A DNA stretch of 64,000 nt, from assembly GCF_001895025.1 (NCBI RefSeq), contig NZ_BCXI01000014.1, positions 1 to 64,000 on the forward strand. Reading direction: 5' to 3'. Of this stretch, positions 1 through 12,605 are shown piece by piece (position 1 is the stretch's first letter; every line of letters begins with the position of its first letter). The notes below the pieces were generated by a model. It was given only the letters and a program-made list of their open reading frames with translations, did not search any database and was not told the origin of the DNA. The position numbers and the translations under genes are program-made. This DNA comes from Rhodococcus zopfii NBRC 100606 = JCM 9919. Lineage in GTDB: Bacteria > Actinomycetota > Actinomycetes > Mycobacteriales > Mycobacteriaceae.

Positions 1-1
1 T

Positions 2-26
2 CCCGGACACGCGCTGCGTGTCCGGG
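2..26. terminator. Hairpin, probable terminator of a gene left of the window
   Basis: An 11-bp perfect inverted repeat (arms 2-12 and 16-26, arm CCCGGACACGC) with a 3-nt loop. No T-run follows, so it could be a GC-only terminator or an operator of the AraC gene that starts about 90 bp downstream. Confidence 0.5.
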
Positions 27-114
27 CACGTCGATACGCCGCCATCGGGTCCCGAGATGCTGTACTTGATCGTTGGTGAGACAGCGGTGCTGCGATGTGT
101 GGAAGGACCGGGTG

Positions 115-1053
115 GTGTATCGGAAGATCGAACTCAGCGGTCGGGACGGGTTCGACGCGATGACCCCCGAGGCCGGCAACAAGACGTCGTTGTCGGTGCC
201 GGATGCGGATCACTTCCGGTTCACGATGGAGATCTGCGACGTCGGCTCCGTTGTCGTCACGAGCGTTTCGATGACGAGTCACTGTGCGATGGCCGGGAAC
301 GTCGAAGACGCCGACGTGGTGAACCTGGGTCTGATGCTCACCGGCGAGCGCCGGATCGACACCGGAAATGAGCAAGTCACCGTCGCGACCGGACAAATGC
401 TCGCGCAGGTCGGCTGGAACCGCCACGAGGCGCTCGACGTCGCCGGTTCCACCATCCTCCTGATGCAGTTCGACCGGCTCCGGCTGCTGGAGCGCGGTGT
501 TCGGCTCGGTCACGACGAAGTCGCATTCGGTCCGGCCCAGCCGACCTTGTCCACGCACGCGCTGCACTCCGTGGCCCATTCCGCGCTGCGGTGGAGCGCC
601 CGGAACGACTCGGCCCCGACGAGCCGGGGCGTGGAGAAGGCGCTGGTCGACCTGATCGTGGGTCTCCACCACGAATCCTCGGACACTCGAGCCGATTCCC
701 TGGAACTGGCGGGTGGTTTGTACGCCCGTGCCGCGATGGTGCTCGACACCGAGTTCGCCGATCGATCCCTGACGCCGGCGACACTGTCCGAACGAGTACA
801 GGTGCCGCTGCGCACCCTGCAGCGGGCGTTCTCCCTGCGCGGCACCACGATCGCCGGCCATCTCCGGATGCGGCGGACCCGGCATGCGGTGCGACTTCTG
901 GGGGATCCGAACTGCAGGCACTTCACGGTCGCGGAGATTGCCGTAGCGGCCGGATTCACCTCGAGTGCGGAGCTGCGTCGCGCGTTGCGGGCAGAGCGTG
1001 GTGTCGCTCCGGGAGAGGTACGGCCGCCGTCACAGCACCCGTCCCAGCCTTGA
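115..1053 (+). CDS. AraC-family transcriptional regulator
   Basis: A DNA-binding regulator of about 312 residues. The C-terminal third (roughly residues 210-300) has the two helix-turn-helix motifs of the AraC family: the first around TPATLSERVQVPLRTLQRAF, the second around VAEIAVAAGFTSSAELRRAL. The N-terminal 200 residues look like the AraC-binding-like sensor domain, ligand unknown. The start is placed at GTG 115 because GGAAGGA at 101-107 lies 7 nt upstream; TTG 73, GTG 76 and GTG 112 are alternatives. The gene stands alone, flanked by hairpins at 2-26 and 1082-1107, so its target cannot be read from context. The family call is firm; the regulated genes are not known. Confidence 0.85.
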   Translation: MYRKIELSGRDGFDAMTPEAGNKTSLSVPDADHFRFTMEICDVGSVVVTSVSMTSHCAMAGNVEDADVVNLGLMLTGERRIDTGNEQVTVATGQMLAQVGWNRHEALDVAGSTILLMQFDRLRLLERGVRLGHDEVAFGPAQPTLSTHALHSVAHSALRWSARNDSAPTSRGVEKALVDLIVGLHHESSDTRADSLELAGGLYARAAMVLDTEFADRSLTPATLSERVQVPLRTLQRAFSLRGTTIAGHLRMRRTRHAVRLLGDPNCRHFTVAEIAVAAGFTSSAELRRALRAERGVAPGEVRPPSQHPSQP

Positions 1054-1081
1054 TCGATTTGCGCCACCGATGATGCGATCT

Positions 1082-1107
1082 GCGCCGTCCGCGCGCGCGG
1101 ACGGCGC
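1082..1107. terminator. Terminator hairpin after the AraC gene
   Basis: An 11-bp perfect GC-rich inverted repeat (1082-1092 and 1097-1107, arm GCGCCGTCCGC) with a 4-nt loop, starting 28 bp after the AraC stop codon. It lacks a T-run, which is common for actinobacterial terminators. Confidence 0.55.
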
Positions 1108-1183
1108 GTCGTCGAGTACTGATATTCCCGGGTCGGGGCACCCGTTGGTGAGGTTTCTCGAATCTCACCCATGTGAAAGGTCT

Positions 1184-1570
1184 GTGACGTTGTTGAGCTC
1201 GTTGTGGGATCTGTTCTGGTACACGCTGGTGGTCTTCGCGTTCGTCGCGTACCTGCTCATTCTGTTCCAGGTGCTCACTGATCTCTTTCGCGACCGTTCC
1301 GCTTCGGCAGTGGTGAAGGTCGTCTGGATCATCTTTCTGATCGTCTTCCCGTACATCACCGCGTTCGCCTACCTGCTGATCCGCGGTCGCGGCATGGCCG
1401 AGCGGTCCAGCGCCGCGCACGACGCCGCGCAGCACGCCGCCGACGACTACATCCGCAAGGTCGCCGGTCGCACCCCGGCCGCCGAGATCGCCGAAGCGCA
1501 ATCGCTGCTCGACGCCGGCACGATCACCGGCGACGAGTTCCTCCGGCTCAAGGCCAAGGCACTGAGCTGA
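1184..1570 (+). CDS. Small membrane protein with PLDc_N and SHOCT domains
   Basis: A protein of about 128 residues. Two hydrophobic segments (about residues 8-30 and 44-63, separated by a short DRSASAVVK loop) match the PLDc_N 'cardiolipin synthase N-terminal' pair of membrane helices. The C-terminus (AEAQSLLDAGTITGDEFLRL) is a SHOCT motif, a short helical module often found at protein ends. There is no catalytic HKD motif, so it is not itself a phospholipase. Start GTG 1184 follows GAAAGG closely; TTG 1190 or 1193 are possible. The frame stays open upstream to 965, but that part overlaps the AraC gene and has no membrane or domain character. Function unknown. Confidence 0.75.
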   Translation: MTLLSSLWDLFWYTLVVFAFVAYLLILFQVLTDLFRDRSASAVVKVVWIIFLIVFPYITAFAYLLIRGRGMAERSSAAHDAAQHAADDYIRKVAGRTPAAEIAEAQSLLDAGTITGDEFLRLKAKALS

Positions 1571-1585
1571 CCACCGAGGCATCGT

Positions 1586-1620
1586 CCGATCCCGCACCGA
1601 TGAAGGTCGTGCGGGATCGG
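1586..1620. terminator. Bidirectional terminator
   Basis: A 12-bp perfect inverted repeat (1586-1597 and 1609-1620, arm CCGATCCCGCAC) with an 11-nt loop lies between the convergent genes ending at 1570 and 1690, so it can serve both. Confidence 0.65.
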
Positions 1621-1689
1621 ATCTTCGGCTACGGCCGGAGTTTCCCTCCCGTCGGGCTCGCCGTCGCACTGGTGTTCTGGGCTGCCGTT

Positions 1690-2865
1690 CTATCGGTTGC
1701 GCACCGGCTGGTACGACGCCTCGCACACGAACGCCTCGGCGGTGCGACCGATCCGTGTCAGCACAACAGACAGCGACCGCGTCCCTCGCAGTTTCAGGCG
1801 CGGGCGCAGCACCGCGGGATCGACGTCGACGCCGCGAACGAGGATCTCGGCGATCCCGCAGTCATGCTGCGCGAGAGCCTGTTTCAGCGTCTTCTCGGTG
1901 TACTTGAAGCGGTCGAGGATGTGGAAGCCGCGCACCCCGCCGGGCAGGGTGTCGCCGGTGAGATAGGCGATGCGCGGATCCAGTTGCCACAGACCGTGAT
2001 GCGCCGCCCAATGGCGGACCAGTCCGGCCCGCACGATCGCACCGTCGGGATCGACGATCCACTGTCCCGGCGGGCGTTCGTCGATGTCGTCGGTCATCGC
2101 ATCGGTGACCTCGAACCCGGTTCCGTCCGAACGCAGCACGCTCGCCCGGCGCCGGACACCGGGGCCCGACAGACCCGGTGAGTACAGACACGCCTCGCGG
2201 ACGCCGCCGTCGAGCGAAACCACCTCGACCTCCCCCGCCCAGTCGAGTGCGTCGAAGTTCAGCCCTGGTGCGCACTTGACGGCCAGATCACGGCCGTCGT
2301 ACACGTCGAGCAGATCCGGCAGAGGCGGCTGCAAGGCCGCCGGGTCGTGTGTGCGGCGACCGCCGGCGCGACGCGCCGGATCGGCGATCACGGTGGTGCC
2401 GCGGGTCACCGGCCGCAACGCGTCGGCCCGGAGCAGGGACGCGCCCGGCACATTGTGTGCGGCCATCGCCAACCGAACCGGGTCCAGGTCGCTGCCGATC
2501 ACGAGATCGGCGACGCCGACGAGCGCAGCCAATTCCGCACCGATCGAGCAGGTCACGTCGTGGACGCGCCGCCCGGCCAGACGCCGGGCGCGGTGCGCGG
2601 CCACCGCGGCGGGGGTGGCCTGCTGCACCGCGTCGTCGGTGAGCAGCCACGCCCCGGCCGCCGGCAGTTTCGCCACGGCCTTGCGGCGCGCCAGCACCGT
2701 CTCGACGAGCAGTCCGGCGCGGTCTCCGAAACGCGTACGCGCCCAGCCGGTGTCGGCCAGACGCGTACGCGCGGACAGTTCTCGTCCGTCCACCTCGGTC
2801 AAGGCGGACGCCGCCTCGTCCGACGTCAGGTACGCGACGTCGGCGAGGGTGAAGTCGTAGCCCAA
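1690..2865 (-). CDS. SAM-dependent methyltransferase with THUMP-like C-terminal domain
   Basis: A 391-residue class I methyltransferase-like protein. The Rossmann core is visible around residues 100-175: VHDVTCSIGAELAAL (SAM loop), LVIGSDLDP (acidic end of strand 2) and TTVIADPARR, where the DPAR motif resembles the DPPR/NPPY catalytic motif of RNA or base methyltransferases. The C-terminal ~90 residues (TEKTLKQALAQHDCGIAEILVRG) match the THUMP-like domain of this family. It corresponds to M. tuberculosis Rv3037c by position and type. Start TTG 2865 directly follows the TAG of the upstream methyltransferase gene, implying translational coupling. Substrate unknown; RNA is a reasonable inference. 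Confidence 0.85.
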   Translation of the reverse strand: MGYDFTLADVAYLTSDEAASALTEVDGRELSARTRLADTGWARTRFGDRAGLLVETVLARRKAVAKLPAAGAWLLTDDAVQQATPAAVAAHRARRLAGRRVHDVTCSIGAELAALVGVADLVIGSDLDPVRLAMAAHNVPGASLLRADALRPVTRGTTVIADPARRAGGRRTHDPAALQPPLPDLLDVYDGRDLAVKCAPGLNFDALDWAGEVEVVSLDGGVREACLYSPGLSGPGVRRRASVLRSDGTGFEVTDAMTDDIDERPPGQWIVDPDGAIVRAGLVRHWAAHHGLWQLDPRIAYLTGDTLPGGVRGFHILDRFKYTEKTLKQALAQHDCGIAEILVRGVDVDPAVLRPRLKLRGTRSLSVVLTRIGRTAEAFVCEASYQPVRNR

Positions 2866-3843
2866 CTACTTGCCGGGCTTCACACCGGTGATCATGACGT
2901 TGTAGAAGAAGCTGCGCGGGACGACGTGCTTGAGCACGTTCTCGTCGACCCAGCTCAGCGTCCTCCAGCCGCCGAACGCGAACTTCGCCCAGCCCCAGCC
3001 GAGCTTCCCCTCCGGCACAGCAGCCTCGAAGGTGCGCACGGGCCACCCGAGCAGCGCCGCGGCGAACTCCTCGCTCGACGCCTTCACCTCGACGGCACCG
3101 GCGGCGGTCGCGATCTTCTCGAGATCGGACGGATCGAAGGTGTGCAGGTCGACGACGGCTTCGAGCGCGGCGGCACGCGACGACTCGTCGAGCTCGGTCT
3201 GCGGGCGGCGCCAGCCGCTCAGGAACGGCAGCTTGGTGACGCTGGTGGTCGCCTCCCACGTGATGCGGCCGAGCCACCGTGCGTAGAAGTTGCCGACGGT
3301 GCTGGGCTCACCGGCGAACACGAACCGGCCGCCGGGCTTGAGGACGCGCAGGACCTCGCGCAGCGACTGCTCGACATCCGGGATGTGATGCAGGACAGCG
3401 TGACCCACGACGAGGTCGAAGGTGTCGTCCTCGTACGGGATGGTTTCGGCGTCGGCGACTCGGCCGTCGACGTCGAGTCCGAGGTGCTCGGCGTTGCGCA
3501 GCGCCACCTTGACCATGCCGGGCGACAGGTCGGTCACCGAACCGGACTTCGCGACGCCCGCCTGCATGAGGTTGAGCAGGAAGAAGCCGGTGCCGCAACC
3601 GAGTTCGAGCGCCTTCCCGTACGGGAGGGGCTGCTCGCCGGCGGCCGCGTCGAAGCGGCCCTTGGCGTAGTCGATGCACCGTTCGTCGTACGAGATGGAC
3701 CACTTCTCGTCGTAGGACTCGGCTTCCCAGTCGTGGTAGAGCACCTGGGCGAGCTTGGTGTCCTCGAGCGCAGCGGCGACCTCTTCGGCGGTGGCGTGCG
3801 GGTTCGGCGCGGGATCGGTCCCGTCGGTCCTGCTTGCAGTCAT
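2866..3843 (-). CDS. Class I SAM-dependent methyltransferase
   Basis: A 325-residue methyltransferase of the Methyltransf_11/UbiE type. LELGCGTGFF (about residue 85) is the SAM-binding glycine-rich loop, SVTDLSPGMVKVA motif II, DAETIPYEDDTFDLVVGHAVLHH the adenine-contact and motif IV region, and LRVLKPGGRFVF motif VI. The C-terminal ~150 residues are family-specific. It is first of a tight pair with the next methyltransferase and corresponds to Rv3038c. ATG 3843 is chosen over ATG 3861 because a -10-like TAGGAT ends exactly 7 nt before it, the layout of a leaderless transcript. Substrate unknown. Confidence 0.88.
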   Translation of the reverse strand: MTASRTDGTDPAPNPHATAEEVAAALEDTKLAQVLYHDWEAESYDEKWSISYDERCIDYAKGRFDAAAGEQPLPYGKALELGCGTGFFLLNLMQAGVAKSGSVTDLSPGMVKVALRNAEHLGLDVDGRVADAETIPYEDDTFDLVVGHAVLHHIPDVEQSLREVLRVLKPGGRFVFAGEPSTVGNFYARWLGRITWEATTSVTKLPFLSGWRRPQTELDESSRAAALEAVVDLHTFDPSDLEKIATAAGAVEVKASSEEFAAALLGWPVRTFEAAVPEGKLGWGWAKFAFGGWRTLSWVDENVLKHVVPRSFFYNVMITGVKPGK

Positions 3844-3850
3844 AGGGGTG

Positions 3851-3856
3851 ATCCTA
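3851..3856 (-). promoter_or_regulatory. -10 element of a leaderless promoter (methyltransferase pair)
   Basis: TAGGAT on the minus strand ends 7 nt before ATG 3843. The same TANNNT-to-start spacing recurs at many genes of this window, so transcription probably begins at the start codon. Confidence 0.6.
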
Positions 3857-3896
3857 CCCATCGGTAAGTGTGGAACAAGTTCCAGTTTCTCCGGGC

Positions 3897-4676
3897 CTAT
3901 TCCCCCGTGAACACCGCCTTACCCGGCCCGTTCGCCATGAACGACTCCATCCCGATCGTGCGGTCGGCCGTGGCGAACAGCGACGCGAACACGTGCTGCT
4001 CGATCTTCAGGCCGGTACCCAGGTCGGTGTCCAGACCCTGATCGATCGCGGCCTTCGCCGCCGCGAGGGCACGCGAGGCCGCGCCGGTGAACTGCGACGC
4101 CCACGTCCGCGCCGCGTTGTACACCTCGTCCGGCGCGACCACTTCGTCGACCAACCCGATCTCGAGCGCCTCGTCCGGTCCGACGAACCGGCCCGTGAAC
4201 ACGATGTCCTTCGCCTTCGACGGACCGACGAGCCGCGCGAGCCGTTGCGTTCCCCCGCCACCGGGGATGATGCCCAGCAGGATCTCCGGCGTCCCGACCT
4301 TGACGTTGTCGCCGATGACCCTGCGGTCCGCACCCAGCGCGAGTTCCAGGCCGCCGCCGAGCGCGTAGCCGGTGATCGCCGCGACCGTCGGCTTCGGGAT
4401 GTCCGCGATCGACCCGATCGCCGACTGCAGATCCGCGATGATCTCGCTCATCTGCACGAAACTCGTCTCGGCGAGTTCCTTGATGTCGGCACCGGCGGCG
4501 AACACCTTCTCACCGCCGTAGACGATCACGGCCTTGACGTCCTCGCGCACCGTGGCCTCCCGGGCCGCTGCACGGATCTCCTCCTGCACCTGCCGGTTCA
4601 GCGCGTTCATCGGCGGTCGGTCGAGTCTGATCGTTCCGATGCCGTCGGACACCTCGAGAGTGACGAATTCAGCCAT
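3897..4676 (-). CDS. echA17: Enoyl-CoA hydratase/isomerase family protein, EchA17-like
   Basis: A 259-residue crotonase-fold protein predicted to hydrate enoyl-CoA. Oxyanion-hole segments are AAGADIKEL (about residues 60-68) and ALGGGLELALG (about 104-114); the usual catalytic Glu pair can be placed in GGGLELA and in GIIPGGGGTQR, although the latter region has Pro-Gly where many hydratases have the second Glu, so activity on a given substrate is not certain. N-terminus and neighbours match Rv3039c (echA17). Start ATG 4676 is preceded by TAGCCT with 7-nt spacing. Stands between the methyltransferase pair and a NUDIX gene. Confidence 0.9.
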   Translation of the reverse strand: MAEFVTLEVSDGIGTIRLDRPPMNALNRQVQEEIRAAAREATVREDVKAVIVYGGEKVFAAGADIKELAETSFVQMSEIIADLQSAIGSIADIPKPTVAAITGYALGGGLELALGADRRVIGDNVKVGTPEILLGIIPGGGGTQRLARLVGPSKAKDIVFTGRFVGPDEALEIGLVDEVVAPDEVYNAARTWASQFTGAASRALAAAKAAIDQGLDTDLGTGLKIEQHVFASLFATADRTIGMESFMANGPGKAVFTGE

Positions 4677-4683
4677 GCCGCTC

Positions 4684-4689
4684 AGGCTA
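4684..4689 (-). promoter_or_regulatory. -10 element of a leaderless promoter (echA17)
   Basis: TAGCCT on the minus strand, 7 nt before ATG 4676; no ribosome binding site is visible, in keeping with a leaderless start. Confidence 0.55.
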
Positions 4690-4733
4690 GTGCCCGGCTG
4701 CCACGGATCGGCGAGCAGGCCGTACGCGACCCG

Positions 4734-5570
4734 CTACACATCCGTGCGCGACGCCCACGGGTGCGGTCCCCCGGTGTAGTAGCCCTCGTCGTCGACGAAC
4801 GAGATGTGGATCTGCCCGTCGTCGTTGCGCGACATGATCGGCAGGATCGGTTCGATCACCACCTCGTCGGCGAGCGCGTCCGCGATGCTGGCGTAGCCGG
4901 TCAACGACGTGAGCTGCGCCCAGGTCGGCGGCAGCAGGATCGACGCACCCGACTTCCAGTCCTCGAGCGCCTCGGTGGCCGTGCGCCACTGCACGTGCTC
5001 GGCTTCGCTGGTGTCGCCGTCTGCGTGCTGCCCCTCGGGCATGGCCGCGACGAAGAAGTGGGTGTCGTAGCGGCGGCGCTCACCGAGCGGGGTGATCCAG
5101 TTCGCGCGGGGCCGCAGCAGGTCGGTGCGCACCGCGAGCCCTTCGGCCTCGAGGAAGTCGCCGAACGACAACTCCCGCGCCTCGAGACGTCGACGCGCCT
5201 GCGCGTAAGGCGTGGTATCGGCGACGACGGTGTCCTCGGTGGGTCCGGCCAGCAGCAGACCGCACTCCTCGAAGGTTTCACGAACCGCGGCAAGCACCAG
5301 TGCCTGCGCGCGTGCCTCGGTGGTCCCGAACCGTTCGGCCCACCATGCGACGGGCGGGCCGGCCCACCGCACGGACGCGGCGCTGTCGGATGGGTCGACG
5401 CCACCGCCCGGGAACACCGTCATGCCGCCGGCGAAGTCCATGCCGACGACGCGGCGCTGCAGGAACACCTCGACGCCACGGTCGGAATCGCGGATCAAGA
5501 GCACGGTGGAGGCGTCCTTGATCGGCACCGCGGCCGGATCGAAGGGCGCTGCCGAACGTTCGGTAGACAT
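4734..5570 (-). CDS. NUDIX hydrolase
   Basis: A 278-residue NUDIX-fold hydrolase, probably acting on a nucleoside-diphosphate-linked compound. The Nudix box is divergent and interrupted: GGGVDPSDS begins it and, after an insertion of about 40 residues, AAVRETFEECGLLL supplies the REx2EExG helix that holds the metal-binding glutamates. Such an insertion is typical of the long coenzyme-A/NUDT19-like subgroup. Position and size match Rv3040c. Start ATG 5570 is chosen because TACTTT ends 6 nt upstream; an in-frame extension to 5726 is Arg/Pro-rich and overlaps the next gene. The true substrate cannot be told. Confidence 0.85.
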   Translation of the reverse strand: MSTERSAAPFDPAAVPIKDASTVLLIRDSDRGVEVFLQRRVVGMDFAGGMTVFPGGGVDPSDSAASVRWAGPPVAWWAERFGTTEARAQALVLAAVRETFEECGLLLAGPTEDTVVADTTPYAQARRRLEARELSFGDFLEAEGLAVRTDLLRPRANWITPLGERRRYDTHFFVAAMPEGQHADGDTSEAEHVQWRTATEALEDWKSGASILLPPTWAQLTSLTGYASIADALADEVVIEPILPIMSRNDDGQIHISFVDDEGYYTGGPHPWASRTDV

Positions 5571-5576
5571 GCATAC

Positions 5577-5582
5577 AAAGTA
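5577..5582 (-). promoter_or_regulatory. -10 element of a leaderless promoter (NUDIX gene)
   Basis: TACTTT on the minus strand, 6 nt before ATG 5570, with no ribosome binding site between. Confidence 0.55.
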
Positions 5583-5661
5583 CGTGACGGCGTGATCCAC
5601 ATCGCATCGGGACCGGCACCGTCGCGGCGGGACCGGCACTGGGCGCCGGCCCGACCCGGGC

Positions 5662-6498
5662 TCAGACCTGCACGCGGTGCCGGCCCGGCTCCCGGGTGCG
5701 ACGCGCGAAGTACCGGCCGTCGACACGGTCGAGCGTGATCGACTGGCTGAACGCGGTGCTCAGGTTCTCTGCGGTGATCACGTCGTCGATCAGCCCCTGC
5801 GACACCACCTGCCCTTCCTTGAGCAGCATCGCGTGGGTGAAGCCCGGCGGGATCTCCTCGACGTGGTGGGTGATCAGCACCGTCGCGGGGGCATCCGGAT
5901 CCGCGGCGAGCGTCGCGAGACGCGCGACCAGTTCCTCGCGACCCCCGAGGTCCAGGCCCGCGGCCGGCTCGTCAAGCAGCAGCAGTTCCGGATCGGTCAT
6001 CAGCGCCCGGGCGATGAGGACACGCTTGCGTTCACCCTCCGACAAGGTGCCGTACGTACGGCCGGCGAGATGTTCGGCGCCGAGGCTCTCGAGCATCTCC
6101 GTCGCCCGCTCGGTGTCGATCGCGTCGTACTGCTCCCGCCACCGGCCGAGCACCCCGTACCCGGCGGACACCACCAGATCGGAGACCTTCTCGTCGTACG
6201 GCACTCGATTGGCCAGTGCCGACGACGACATCCCGATGCGCGGCCGCAATTCGGACAGGTCGGTGTGCCCGAACCGCTCGGCCAGCACGCTCGCCGTACC
6301 GGAGGTCGGGAACGTCTCCGCGGCCGCGATCCGCAGCAACGAGGTCTTGCCGGCGCCGTTGGGTCCGAGCACCACCCAGCGTTCGTCCAGCTCCACCTTC
6401 CAGGTCACGGGTCCGACCAGGACGTTGCCGCCCCGCCGCACCAACACGTCGTCGAATTCGATGAGCAGATCGGGATCAGGTTGTGCCACGCCGTCCAT
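5662..6498 (-). CDS. ABC transporter ATP-binding protein
   Basis: A 278-residue single ABC ATPase domain. Walker A is GPNGAGKTSLL (about residues 45-55), the signature is LSEGERKRVLIARAL (about 155), Walker B LLLLDEPAAGLD follows, and ITHHVEEIPPGF holds the switch histidine. The motif set resembles ModF/YnjD-like or ABC-F-unrelated single-domain ATPases. It matches Rv3041c in position. No membrane partner is adjacent, so the transported substrate, or whether it is a transporter at all, is open. ATG 6498 is used; GTG 6486 is an alternative. Confidence 0.88.
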   Translation of the reverse strand: MDGVAQPDPDLLIEFDDVLVRRGGNVLVGPVTWKVELDERWVVLGPNGAGKTSLLRIAAAETFPTSGTASVLAERFGHTDLSELRPRIGMSSSALANRVPYDEKVSDLVVSAGYGVLGRWREQYDAIDTERATEMLESLGAEHLAGRTYGTLSEGERKRVLIARALMTDPELLLLDEPAAGLDLGGREELVARLATLAADPDAPATVLITHHVEEIPPGFTHAMLLKEGQVVSQGLIDDVITAENLSTAFSQSITLDRVDGRYFARRTREPGRHRVQV

Positions 6499-6541
6499 CT
6501 TGGACTACCCCGGCCGCCGATTCACGGCAGGATCGTCTTTC

Positions 6542-8692
6542 GTGTCGTCCTCCACCGATCCCACCGCGCCGCCGGCGGCGCATGCCCACCGCGGTCCCTT
6601 CCCGCTCGGAGCGACCGTCCTCGGCGTCGGCCACCCCGACGCGGGCACCCATTTCTCCGTGCACGCCCCGCACAGCGACCGCGTGCAGGTGTGCCTGATC
6701 GACGACGACGGTCGCGAGCAGCGAATCGATCTGGCGGACCGGACCTTCGGGATCTGGCACGGCACCGTCCCCGGGGTCGGTCCCGGGCAGCGCTACGGAT
6801 ACCGGGCGCACGGCCCCTGGAAACCCCGCGCCGGGCTGCGCACCAACCCCCACAAGTTGCTGCTCGATCCGTGGGCACGCCGGCTGGCCGGGGACGTCGG
6901 CGATCCGGAGCGGCTGCTCGCCTACCACGACGATCCGTTCGGTGATCCGTCCACCGTCGATTCGCTCGGCCACACCCCGCTCTCCGTGGTGACCGGCCCG
7001 TCCGGACCAGCCCGGCACGACCGGCCCGGCACCGCATGGGAACAGACGGTGCTCTACGAACTGCATGTCGGTTCCTACACCGCACGGCACCCCGGGGTGC
7101 CGCCCGAACTGCGCGGCACCTATCCGGGGCTGACCGCGCCGGCGGTGCTCGAGCATCTCGTCGATCTCGGGGTGACCGCGGTGGAGTTGCTGCCGGTGCA
7201 CGCGTTCGTGACCGAACCTCCGGTGCGGGCGCGCGGGATGCGCAACCACTGGGGCTATTCGACCGCCGCCTATTTCGCGCCGCACCCCGGATACGCGAGC
7301 GTGCCCGGCGCCGAGATCGACGAGTTCCGGTCCATGGTGGACGCGCTGCATGCAGCCGGGATCGAGGTGATCCTCGACGTCGTCTACAACCACACCTGCG
7401 AATGGTCGGTGGCCGGCCCGACGCTGTCGTGGCGCGGACTCGACGCGCCCGGCTACTACCTGCTCGACGAGCACGGCCTCGACGTCGACCTGACCGGCTG
7501 CGGCAACACCGTCGACGGCAACTCGCCGATCGCGGTGCGGATGGTGTGCGACAGCCTGCGCTACTGGGCCACCGAGATGGGTGTCGACGGGTTCCGCTTC
7601 GATCTGGCCAGCGCGCTGGGACGCCCGCGCGGCGGGGAGTTCGATCCGCGGGCCGCGTTGTTGACGGCGATCACGACCGATCCGGTACTGACGGATCTGA
7701 AGCTGATCGCCGAGCCGTGGGACGCGACCGGGCCGGGCTATCGGCTCGGCGAGTTCGGGGCGCAATGGTCGGAATGGAACGATCGCTACCGCGATGCGGT
7801 GCGCCGCTTCTGGACGGGCCGGTCCGGGGTGCGGGAGATCGCCTCGCGCCTTGCCGGTTCGGAGGACTTGTACAGCCGGACCGTGCGGCAACCGTGGATG
7901 TCGATCAATTTCGTCGCCGCCCACGACGGATTTCCGGTTGCCGATCTGGTTGCCTACGAACGCAAGCACAACGAGGACAACGGCGAGGACGGACGTGACG
8001 GTGCCGACCACAACGAGTCCGTCAACCACGGCGTGGAGGGCCCGACGGCCGACCCGGAGATCGTCGCCGCCCGCGACCGGCACGTGCGGGCACTGCTGTC
8101 GACTCTGTTGCTGTCCACCGGCACCCCGATGCTGCTCGCGGGCGACGAATTCGGGAACAGTCAACGCGGCAACAACAACGCGTACTGCGTTCCGGCGGAC
8201 ACCCCGCGCACCGATGCGTGGCCGCTGGACTGGTCGTCGGCCGACACGACCCGGATCGCGTTCGTGCGTCAGCTGCTGCTGTTGCGCAAGGTCGTGCCGG
8301 TGCTGCGCCAGCGCCGCTTCTTCGACGGCCGCGCCCGCACCGTCGGCTTCCCCGACCTGGTGTGGTTCGGCGGTGACGGCGTCGAACTCGACGAGTCGGG
8401 CTGGCACGACGACGACCGGCGCACGCTGCAGGCGTGGGTGGACGGATCGCGACTGGGCACGGTCACGCGGGCCGGAGTTCCGCTCGCGGACAGCAGCGGC
8501 CTGATCGTGCTGCACGCCGGTGGCCCGACGACGATCGTCCTCGCCGGACCGGAGTGGTATCGGGCCCGGGTGGTGTGCGTGTTCGATTCGAGCGCTCCCG
8601 ACGGTGCGCCCGCCGACACGTCTCCCCGAGCCGTCGGCGCCGAGCTCGAGGTGACCGGACCGACCGTGCTCGTGTTCCGGACCGACGGCTGA
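6542..8692 (+). CDS. glgX: Glycogen debranching enzyme GlgX (isoamylase type)
   Basis: A 716-residue GH13 alpha-1,6-glucosidase that removes side chains from glycogen or limit dextrin in the cytoplasm. An N-terminal CBM48 domain (about residues 20-130) is followed by the TIM barrel: VILDVVYNHTC, then GVDGFRFDLASALGR with the nucleophile Asp, then LKLIAEPWDA with the acid/base Glu, and NFVAAHDGFPVADL with the transition-state-stabilising Asp. GDEFGNSQRGNNNAYC is typical of GlgX/TreX. Start GTG 6542 is placed where similarity begins. It is the only plus-strand gene inside an otherwise minus-strand block and is not part of the remembered mycobacterial order here, so it was probably inserted or the order rearranged. 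Confidence 0.93.
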   Translation: MSSSTDPTAPPAAHAHRGPFPLGATVLGVGHPDAGTHFSVHAPHSDRVQVCLIDDDGREQRIDLADRTFGIWHGTVPGVGPGQRYGYRAHGPWKPRAGLRTNPHKLLLDPWARRLAGDVGDPERLLAYHDDPFGDPSTVDSLGHTPLSVVTGPSGPARHDRPGTAWEQTVLYELHVGSYTARHPGVPPELRGTYPGLTAPAVLEHLVDLGVTAVELLPVHAFVTEPPVRARGMRNHWGYSTAAYFAPHPGYASVPGAEIDEFRSMVDALHAAGIEVILDVVYNHTCEWSVAGPTLSWRGLDAPGYYLLDEHGLDVDLTGCGNTVDGNSPIAVRMVCDSLRYWATEMGVDGFRFDLASALGRPRGGEFDPRAALLTAITTDPVLTDLKLIAEPWDATGPGYRLGEFGAQWSEWNDRYRDAVRRFWTGRSGVREIASRLAGSEDLYSRTVRQPWMSINFVAAHDGFPVADLVAYERKHNEDNGEDGRDGADHNESVNHGVEGPTADPEIVAARDRHVRALLSTLLLSTGTPMLLAGDEFGNSQRGNNNAYCVPADTPRTDAWPLDWSSADTTRIAFVRQLLLLRKVVPVLRQRRFFDGRARTVGFPDLVWFGGDGVELDESGWHDDDRRTLQAWVDGSRLGTVTRAGVPLADSSGLIVLHAGGPTTIVLAGPEWYRARVVCVFDSSAPDGAPADTSPRAVGAELEVTGPTVLVFRTDG

Positions 8693-8705
8693 GCCCGGCG
8701 TGGGT

Positions 8706-12605
<3,900 letters not shown>

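Noticed and set aside
5600-5660. Direct repeat GGGACCGGCAC twice in the gap before the ABC gene end
   Set aside because: Only two short copies in GC-rich sequence; no symmetry or placement that suggests a site.
3870-5738. A 622-codon open frame on the plus strand
   Set aside because: It is antisense to echA17 and the NUDIX gene, both of which have clear motifs; its translation is Arg/His/Asp-rich with no domain, as expected from GC-rich shadow frames.
5696-6541. N-terminal extension of GlgX to 998 codons
   Set aside because: This part is antisense to the ABC ATPase gene and has only low-complexity Ser/Arg/Pro content; CBM48 begins after GTG 6542.
6476-8515. A 679-codon open frame on the minus strand
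   Set aside because: Antisense to glgX, whose four GH13 motifs are intact.
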